DNA of 64,000 nucleotides from Cronobacter turicensis z3032 (GTDB taxonomy: Bacteria > Pseudomonadota > Gammaproteobacteria > Enterobacterales > Enterobacteriaceae). The notes under the pieces were generated by a model. The model had not been told where the DNA came from, made no database searches, and saw only the letters and a list, made by a program, of their open reading frames with translations. Shown in pieces: positions 58,287 through 64,000 of this stretch. The translations under genes were made by a program, and so were the position numbers. Where the stretch lies: assembly GCA_000027065.2 (NCBI GenBank), contig FN543093.2, positions 3,104,074 to 3,168,073 on the forward strand, written 5' to 3'. Position 1 is the first letter of the stretch. Every line of letters begins with the position of its first letter.

Positions 58287-58308
58287 CCTGTCCGCACCCG
58301 CCGTCGCT

Positions 58309-59553
58309 TTATCCCAGATACTCAATCACCGACAACCCGCCGTTATAATCCGTGCTGTAAATAATCCCCTGCGCATCTACAAACACATCGCACGACTGAA
58401 TCACCGGCGGGCGTCCGGGGCGCGTATCCATCATTTTTTCTGGCGCGGCAGGCACCAGCGCGCCGGTCTCCACTGGCCGGTACGGGTTGGAGATATCGTA
58501 AGCGCGCACGCCCGCGTTCTGCCAGGTGGCAAAAATCAGCGTCGAACTCACAAAACTACCAGGGCGGTTCTCGTGCAGATTATGCGGCCCGAAGTGCGCC
58601 CCTTTCGCCACATAATCCGTTTCATCCGGCTGCGGGAACGTCGAGATACTCACCGGGTTCGACGGCTCGCGGATATCAAACAGCCAGATATGCTTTTCAC
58701 CATCCTGCTGGTTATCCAGCACGGCTTCATCCAGCACCACCAGCAGGGAGCGATCCGGCAGAGGCAGCGCGGTATGCGTGCCGCCGCCAAACGGCGGGCT
58801 CCAGTTGCGGTGGCTGACAAGCGTTGGCGCGCTGCGGTCTTTCACATCCAGAATCGTCAGCCCGCCGTCGCGCCAGCTCCCGTAGGCCGTATCGCCTGCG
58901 ATAATCGCATGGTGCAGCGCGTAGCGTTTGCCTTCGGGCCAGTCGGGCGTTTCCCCCGCCGCCTGATGCATCCCCGGCAGCCACCAGCGCCCCGCCACTT
59001 CCGGTTTGCGCGGGTCAGCCAGATCGATAGTCAGGAAAATATAATCGGTAAAGCCGTCGAGAAGCGCCGAGACATACGCCCAGCGCCCGCCCACGTACCA
59101 GATACGGTGAATGCCGATGCCATCGAGCGGCAGAAAGCCGATTTCGCGCGGTTTATCGGGTGTGCTGATATCAAACACCCGCAGCCCCGCGCTCCAGCCT
59201 TTATCGTTGACATCGCGCACCGTCTCGCCGACCGAACGGGTGTAATAGACTTTTTCATCGGCGAAGCGCGCATCGGCAAAGAGATCGCGGGCGTTAATCA
59301 CCAGCAGCAGGTCATCGTGCGCCTGTAAATGCACGTTCCAGGTGCCGGGCGGCGCAGGCACGTAGCCCGCCGCTTTCGGGTTTTTCGGGTCGCGCACGTC
59401 AACGATGGAAAAACCCTGCGACACCATATGGCCAATATACGCAAAGCCCCGGTGCACCATCACCTGCACGCCATCCGGGCGACCGCCCTGATCGGAGTGC
59501 CCAATCAGCCGCATATTGCGGCTGTAGTCCGGGCGCGGTAACTCAGTCGCCAT
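58309..59553 (-). CDS. LVIVD-repeat beta-propeller protein of the transporter cluster
   Basis: 414 residues, no signal peptide seen. It is built of repeated blade units: FSIVDVRDPKNP, LRVFDISTPDKP, FLTIDLADPRKP, LTILDVKDRSAP, IWLFDIREPSNP, VRAYDISNPYRP. The six units, spaced about 50-60 residues apart, fit a beta-propeller. Several His/Asp/Glu-rich loops (YALHHAIIAG, HFGPHNLHENRP) resemble metal-site loops of selenium-binding-like proteins. It begins at the stop of the substrate-binding protein gene (TAATG) and so shares its operon. Function unknown; possibly an enzyme or regulator acting on the imported compound. Confidence 0.75.
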   Translation of the reverse strand: MATELPRPDYSRNMRLIGHSDQGGRPDGVQVMVHRGFAYIGHMVSQGFSIVDVRDPKNPKAAGYVPAPPGTWNVHLQAHDDLLLVINARDLFADARFADEKVYYTRSVGETVRDVNDKGWSAGLRVFDISTPDKPREIGFLPLDGIGIHRIWYVGGRWAYVSALLDGFTDYIFLTIDLADPRKPEVAGRWWLPGMHQAAGETPDWPEGKRYALHHAIIAGDTAYGSWRDGGLTILDVKDRSAPTLVSHRNWSPPFGGGTHTALPLPDRSLLVVLDEAVLDNQQDGEKHIWLFDIREPSNPVSISTFPQPDETDYVAKGAHFGPHNLHENRPGSFVSSTLIFATWQNAGVRAYDISNPYRPVETGALVPAAPEKMMDTRPGRPPVIQSCDVFVDAQGIIYSTDYNGGLSVIEYLG

Positions 59554-60617
59554 TATTTGTGCTTCGCTTCAAGCGTCGCAAACCACGGCGCGACGAAATC
59601 CTCCGTCTGGCCCCAGCCCGGAATGATTTTACCGAGCGCCGCCACGTTCACTGGCCCGGTCTGGCTTGCCAGCAAAGCCTGCGGGATCGCCGCGGCTTTA
59701 AAATCATAGGTGGCCGGCGTCGGCTCACCAGCGATTTTATTGGCGATAAGCCGCACGTTGGTCGCGCCAATCAGCTTCGGATCGACCGCCACGCTCACTT
59801 TCCACGGGCTGCCCGCTTCACGCATCAGCTGCAAATCCTGGTTGGAGATATCGATGCTGTAGAGTTTGATCTCGGTGCGTCCGTTCTCTTTCAGCGCCTT
59901 GTAAGCGCCCTGGCTGAAAGCGTCCCAGGTGCCCCAGATGGCGTCAATCTGGCCTTTCGGGTATTTCGCCAGCACCGCGCCGACTTTGTTCGCGGTATCG
60001 CCCTGCACGTCCGAGGAGACCGCGCCTATCGATTCCAGCTCTTTAATGCCGGGGTTTTGCTTCAGGATCTCCTGGTACGCCGCCTGGCGACGCTCCATCG
60101 GCGGGAAGCCCGCGACCCACAGCTTGATGATATTCGCCTTGCCGTTGAAATCTTTCACCAGCTGCCCTGCGGAGAGCTGCGTGAGCGACGCGTCATCCTG
60201 CTGGGTGACGGTGACGCCCGGGATTTCGCCCTTCACGGCGGTATCAAATACCGAGACTTTAATACCCGCGTCCACGATGCGTTTCACCAGTTCGGTGGAG
60301 TACGGATCGCGCCCCTGGGAGAGAATAATGCCGTCATATTTCTGGCTGATGGCCTGATTAACAAAGTCCTGGAATTTCGCGTCGTCGCCGTTGCTTAAAA
60401 AGGTGCTGACCTTAAAGCCGAGCTTTTTGCCTTCCTGAATCGCGCCCGCCACAAACTGCGTGGTGTTGTCGTCCGAGCCCAGATTGCGGATAACGGCGAT
60501 GCGTACCGGCCCGTTGTGACTGGCGATGGCGTCCGGCACCGGCGCGGGCGTGGCGGCGAAACCGGGGAGCGAAGAGAGCAGACCCAGCGCCAGTAAAGAG
60601 AGCGTCAGTTTTTTCAT
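59553..60617 (-). CDS. Sugar-type ABC transporter substrate-binding protein
   Basis: 354 residues from MKKLTLSLLALGLLSSLPGFAA, a clear signal peptide; the open frame beyond is not coding. A periplasmic binding protein of the ribose/LacI type (GPVRIAVIRNLGSDDNTTQFVAGA, YDGIILSQGRDPYS, GKANIIKLWVAGFP, IDAIWGTWDAFSQGAYKAL). The ligand cannot be read from sequence. It is third of four in the operon, after ATPase and permease, then the LVIVD gene. Confidence 0.9.
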   Translation of the reverse strand: MKKLTLSLLALGLLSSLPGFAATPAPVPDAIASHNGPVRIAVIRNLGSDDNTTQFVAGAIQEGKKLGFKVSTFLSNGDDAKFQDFVNQAISQKYDGIILSQGRDPYSTELVKRIVDAGIKVSVFDTAVKGEIPGVTVTQQDDASLTQLSAGQLVKDFNGKANIIKLWVAGFPPMERRQAAYQEILKQNPGIKELESIGAVSSDVQGDTANKVGAVLAKYPKGQIDAIWGTWDAFSQGAYKALKENGRTEIKLYSIDISNQDLQLMREAGSPWKVSVAVDPKLIGATNVRLIANKIAGEPTPATYDFKAAAIPQALLASQTGPVNVAALGKIIPGWGQTEDFVAPWFATLEAKHK

Positions 60618-60640
60618 TCTGTTTATTTCCCTGTCTGTGA

Positions 60641-61636
60641 TTAACGTCGCTGGATGTAAGTGATGGCAAGCGCCCCAGCGAGCACCAGCCCTTTGATAAT
60701 GTCCATCGCGTAATACGGCACCGAGAGCATCACCAGGCCGTTGGACAGCACGCCCAGAATCACTGCGCCCACTAATGTGCCGAGCGCGTTCGGCTTGCCG
60801 GAGCCCGCCAGCGAAAAGCCAATCCACGCCGCCGCAACGGCGTCCATCAGATAACCGCTGCCCGCGTTCACCTGCGACGAGCCGATGCGCGAAGCGAGCA
60901 GAATGCCGCCAAGGCCCGCCAGCAGCGAGGCGATGACATACGCCGCCACCTTATAGCGCGTGATTCGAATGCCGGAGAGGCGCGCCGCCTCCGGGTTGCC
61001 GCCGATGGCGTACATGCGCCGCCCGTGGGTGGTCAGCGACAGCCCAAGCTGCGCCACGACCGTCACCACCAGCATCACAATCACAATAACCGGCACCTGG
61101 CCAAGCAGGCTGAATGCGTCAGGAATAATGCCCTCCGCCATGTCGCCGCTCGGCAAGACCATGTTCTGGGTGATCGAGCCGCCGTAGCTGTAGGTCATCG
61201 CAACACCCTGAATCACAAACAGGCTGGCAAGCGTGGCGAGCATGTCCGGGATTTTCAGCACGACGATGAGAAACGCGTTAAACAGCCCGACCAGCGTGCA
61301 GAGCGCAAGCGTGATGACAATCGCCTCCGTTGTGCCGAAGCCGTGCCAGACGAACAGCGAGATCACCAGCGCATTGGCAAGCGAGGCCGTCGAGCCTACC
61401 GAGAGATCGAATCCGCCGATGGTCAGCGAGATGGAGACGCCAATGGCGATCACCGTGACGATGGCGATCGAGCGCAGAATATTGATGATGTTGAAGGGAT
61501 CGAGAAAGTTGTCCGAGGCGATGCCGAACAGCGCGACCAGCGCCACGACCGTCAGCAGCATCCCCCACTTATAGAAAAACTCAAACAGCTGGTGGCGCGC
61601 CGACGGCGTGCTCTTCAGGGTTGCGGCCTTGCTCAC
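60641..61636 (-). CDS. Ribose-type ABC transporter permease
   Basis: 331 residues, BPD_transp_2 family like RbsC, with about eight to ten helices and blocks FDLSVGSTASLANALVISLF, VATSLFVIQG-type helix LASLFVIQGVAM, and YAIGGNPEAARLSGIRITRYK. One permease gene only, so it should act as a homodimer. Starts at the stop of the ATPase gene. Confidence 0.92.
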   Translation of the reverse strand: MSKAATLKSTPSARHQLFEFFYKWGMLLTVVALVALFGIASDNFLDPFNIINILRSIAIVTVIAIGVSISLTIGGFDLSVGSTASLANALVISLFVWHGFGTTEAIVITLALCTLVGLFNAFLIVVLKIPDMLATLASLFVIQGVAMTYSYGGSITQNMVLPSGDMAEGIIPDAFSLLGQVPVIVIVMLVVTVVAQLGLSLTTHGRRMYAIGGNPEAARLSGIRITRYKVAAYVIASLLAGLGGILLASRIGSSQVNAGSGYLMDAVAAAWIGFSLAGSGKPNALGTLVGAVILGVLSNGLVMLSVPYYAMDIIKGLVLAGALAITYIQRR

Positions 61637-63138
61637 GCGGGGGTTCCTCCGGTGGAATAGAGTAATAAGGTTTCTTCGCTGGCTTCACGGCCATCGAGCT
61701 CCGCGACGATGCGACCGTCCCACAGCACGCAGATGCGGTCGCACAGGCCCACCAGCTCGGCGAATTCGCCGGAGGCGTAAATAATGCCCTTGCCCTGACG
61801 GGCGAGCCCGTCAATCAGGTTGAACAGATCGGTTTTGGCTTTGACATCCACGCCCTTGGTCGGCTCATCGAAAATCAGCACGTCGTTATTCCCGCGCAGC
61901 CATTTGCCGATAGCGACCTTCTGCTGATTGCCGCCGGAAAGCCTGCGAAGCCGCTGCTCTGGCCCGCTCGCGCGAATGCCGAGACGCGAAATGACCTCCT
62001 GCGCCCAGCGCCAGGCGTCGCGGCGACCAAACACCCCCCAGCGGGTAAAGCTGCCGTCGGCGCTGGCGGCGAGATTCATGGCAATTGGCTCGTCGATAAA
62101 AATGCCCTCTTTACGCCGCTCTTCCGGCACCAGCGCCAGCCCGCGCGCCACTGAATCGGCAGGATCGGTGGGCCGCCACGGACGCCCCGCAAGCTCGCCC
62201 TGACGCAGCGTGCTTTTGCTCGCGCCAAAGAGCGCCTTGCACAGCTCCGTTTTTCCGGCGCCGGCGAGCCCGGCGATGCCCAGGATCTCCCCTTTGCGCA
62301 GACGCAGCGAAATGTCCTGTAGCAGCGTCTCGTCATGCAACCCGTCTACCGCCAGCAACACCGCATCGTCAGGCGTCGGGCGGCGCGGCGGGTAGAGCGT
62401 GTCGAGCGCGTGGCCCAGCATTTTCTCGACAATCTGCGAGCCGGAGAGCGAGGCCATCGGCCCGCTCTCAATCAGCCTGCCGTCGCGCAGCACCGTCAGG
62501 GTGTCGCAGATGGCCTTCAGTTCATGAATGCGGTGAGAGATAAACACCACGCCCATGCCCTGCGCCTGGAGGCGTCTGACCACCGCGAACAGGCGTTCGC
62601 TTTCATGTTGATCGAGCGGCGCGGTGGGTTCATCGAGAATCAGGTAACGGCAGTGATGCGAGAGCGCCCGCGCCAGCAGCACATGCTGTTTTTCGGCAAG
62701 CGAGCAACTGTCGATACGGCGATTGACGTCCATATCGACATCAAGCTGCGCCAGCGCCGCACGGGCGCGGCGGCGAGTTTCACCCCAGCGGTAGCGCAGC
62801 CCGCCCTCGCGCAAGCTGTCGAGCATAATGTTTTCCGCGACGCTCAGCCCCGGCACCAGCGCGGCGTCCACTTCCTGCTGCACCAGATGAATGCCGAGCG
62901 CCTTGGCGTCGCGCGGGGAGCGGATGTTCGCGGGTTCGCCATCCAGCAGGATCTGGCCCTGATAGTGATCCCAGGCGCCGGAGAGCACCGCCATCAGCGT
63001 CGATTTTCCGGCGCCGTTTGCCCCGGTAAGCGCATGCACGGACCCGGCGCGCAGGATGAAATCCACCTGCGTCAGCGCCGGGAAGCCGCTGAAGGCCAGG
63101 GATATCGCGCGCATCTCAAGGCGCTGGTTCAGGGACAT
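61633..63138 (-). CDS. Ribose-type ABC transporter ATPase (two nucleotide-binding domains)
   Basis: 501 residues from MSLNQRLEMRAISLAFSGF; a start six codons earlier is possible. Two ABC domains in one chain. First domain: Walker A GANGAGKS, signature SLAEKQH and Walker B YLILDEPT. Second: degenerate Walker A GLAGAGKTE, signature LSGGNQQK and Walker B LIFDEPTKGVDV. This is the RbsA/MglA/XylG layout. First gene of the operon, divergent from hcxA. Confidence 0.92.
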   Translation of the reverse strand: MSLNQRLEMRAISLAFSGFPALTQVDFILRAGSVHALTGANGAGKSTLMAVLSGAWDHYQGQILLDGEPANIRSPRDAKALGIHLVQQEVDAALVPGLSVAENIMLDSLREGGLRYRWGETRRRARAALAQLDVDMDVNRRIDSCSLAEKQHVLLARALSHHCRYLILDEPTAPLDQHESERLFAVVRRLQAQGMGVVFISHRIHELKAICDTLTVLRDGRLIESGPMASLSGSQIVEKMLGHALDTLYPPRRPTPDDAVLLAVDGLHDETLLQDISLRLRKGEILGIAGLAGAGKTELCKALFGASKSTLRQGELAGRPWRPTDPADSVARGLALVPEERRKEGIFIDEPIAMNLAASADGSFTRWGVFGRRDAWRWAQEVISRLGIRASGPEQRLRRLSGGNQQKVAIGKWLRGNNDVLIFDEPTKGVDVKAKTDLFNLIDGLARQGKGIIYASGEFAELVGLCDRICVLWDGRIVAELDGREASEETLLLYSTGGTPA

Positions 63139-63246
63139 AGCGAGACGTCTCCACACGAATGATTAATCAGTTAAGCCAATCATTCACGCGGATATATTCG
63201 CTGGCAATGAATGAATCGGCATAAGATAAAGCAAAAAATTATTAGC

Positions 63247-63264
63247 CGTCCAGATGTCTGGACG
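63247..63264. promoter_or_regulatory. 18-base palindrome in the transporter-hcxA control region
   Basis: CGTCCAGA-TG-TCTGGACG, perfect 8-base arms, between two divergent operons. A likely repressor or activator site. The half site CGTCC/GGACG recurs 100 bases away. Confidence 0.6.
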
Positions 63265-63346
63265 TAATATTAGGATTTTTCAGGTTGCCGCCGCGTTTCG
63301 CCGCCAACGTGAAAAAATTGCATGCGCGCGGGCGACAATAATCGGA

Positions 63347-63356
63347 CGTCCGGACG
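63347..63356. promoter_or_regulatory. Second, shorter palindrome nearer hcxA
   Basis: CGTCCGGACG, a perfect 10-base palindrome sharing CGTCC/GGACG with the site at 63247 and lying about 43 bases before the hcxA start, where it could overlap the promoter. Confidence 0.45.
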
Positions 63357-63398
63357 GCTTTTTGTGGCAGGATGGTAAAAAAGACAAGGACACCCTTC

Positions 63399-64000
63399 AT
63401 GAGCGATACCGACATCCGCGTGGTTCCCGGCCCGGCAAACTACTACTCCCACCCTGGCGCACTGGCGCGCCTGCATGATTTCTACACCCCTGCGCAACTC
63501 TCCCGCGCGGTCTGGGTATATGGCGAGCGGGCGATGGCCGCCGCGCGCCCTTTTCTCACCGACGCCATTGACGCGCCTGGCGCCACGCAGATTTTGTTTC
63601 GCGGGCATTGCAGCGAAAGCGATGTGAGCGCGCTTGCGGCCCGGGCGGGCGACGACCGCGCGGTTGTGATTGGCGTCGGCGGCGGCGCGCTGCTGGATAC
63701 CGCCAAAGCGCTGGCCCGACGCCTTGGCCTGCCGGTCGTGGCTATTCCCACTATCGCCGCCACCTGCGCGGCCTGGACGCCGCTCTCCGTCTGGTATAAC
63801 GACGCCGGTCAGGCACTGCACTTTGAGATTTTCGACGACGCCAACCATCTGGTGCTGGTGGAGCCGGACATTATCCTGCGCGCGCCAGCGGAATATCTGC
63901 TCGCGGGCATCGGCGACACGCTCGCCAAATGGTATGAAGCCGCGGTGCTGGCGCCTGCGCCTCATACCCTGCCGCTCACCGTGCGGCTCGGCCTTAATGC
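63399..64000 (+). CDS. hcxA: Hydroxycarboxylate dehydrogenase A, YbdH (N-terminal 200 codons)
   Basis: The frame starts MSDTDIRVVPGPANYYSHPG, 9 bases after AAGGA, and runs off the window. It follows E. coli YbdH closely: HDFYTPAQLSRAVWVYG, FRGHCSESDV, VIGVGGGALLDTAKALARRL, PTIAATCAAWTPLSVWYND, and GIGDTLAKWYEA. GGGxxD and the DTLAKWYEA acid/His segment belong to iron-type/glycerol dehydrogenase-like enzymes. HcxA reduces 2-oxo acids such as 2-oxobutyrate with NAD(P)H. Metal-ligand histidines lie beyond the window. Confidence 0.92.
   Translation, partial: MSDTDIRVVPGPANYYSHPGALARLHDFYTPAQLSRAVWVYGERAMAAARPFLTDAIDAPGATQILFRGHCSESDVSALAARAGDDRAVVIGVGGGALLDTAKALARRLGLPVVAIPTIAATCAAWTPLSVWYNDAGQALHFEIFDDANHLVLVEPDIILRAPAEYLLAGIGDTLAKWYEAAVLAPAPHTLPLTVRLGLN

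Overview
The window is about 57% GC enterobacterial chromosome. Gene content and order follow the E. coli yfdC-argW, alaC-ypdAB-glk-mntH-nupC, gltX-ligA-zipA-cysZK-ptsHI-crr-cysM-cysAWUP and amiA-hemF neighbourhoods. A budABC acetoin operon, ipdC and a separate ccmI point to Cronobacter or a close relative; the genus is inferred from gene content, since no database search was possible.

Layout. 1-5854 (minus): cytochrome c maturation operon ccmABCDEFGHI, start codons overlapping stop codons throughout, ccmI cut by the window edge. 6053-7154: yfdC and tRNA-Arg(CCT). 7155-10841: a decayed, AT-richer patch behind that tRNA with a broken IS3-family element, a short-chain dehydrogenase remnant cut at the IS boundary, DUF523, an anonymous pseudogene scrap and one unrecognised ORF. 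10842-17320: aqpZ, budCBA with divergent LysR gene, a CorA-type transporter and a cupin. 17665-25853: ypdK, alaC, a DUF1479 oxygenase-like gene, the ypdAB pyruvate-sensing pair, glk and ipdC. 26065-32614: aldo-keto reductase, ypeC, mntH (with MntR and Fur sites), nupC and an EAL phosphodiesterase gene. 32783-36243: two tRNA-Ala, yfeC, yfeD, gltX, three tRNA-Val, one tRNA-Lys and a 52-base duplication of the tRNA-Lys 3' end. 36385-53788: FlxA-like gene, ypeB, ligA, zipA, cysZ, cysK, ptsHI-crr, cysM, cysPUWA, yfeX, yfeY, yfeZ, a BOF-family gene and ypeA. 54003-58140: amiA, hemF and the divergent methionine-salvage pair mtnA/mtnK. 58309-64000: an LVIVD-repeat protein plus a complete ribose-type ABC transporter, divergent from hcxA (ybdH).

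The genes link into sulphur assimilation (cysPUWA, cysZ, cysK, cysM), PTS sugar uptake (ptsHI-crr, glk), pyruvate disposal and sensing (budABC, ypdAB, alaC) and heme/cytochrome biogenesis (ccm, hemF). Two normally intact genes, budB and mtnA, each carry one single-base frameshift, at a G run (budB) and beside a short C repeat (mtnA); either the strain has lost the functions or the assembly has base errors.

Least explained parts: the transporter/LVIVD/hcxA cluster with palindromes in its divergent control region; the tRNA-Lys duplication resembling RtT repeats, followed by a FlxA-like gene with a sigma-28-like promoter; the orphan ORF at 9799-10467; and a secreted CxxC protein between crr and cysM.
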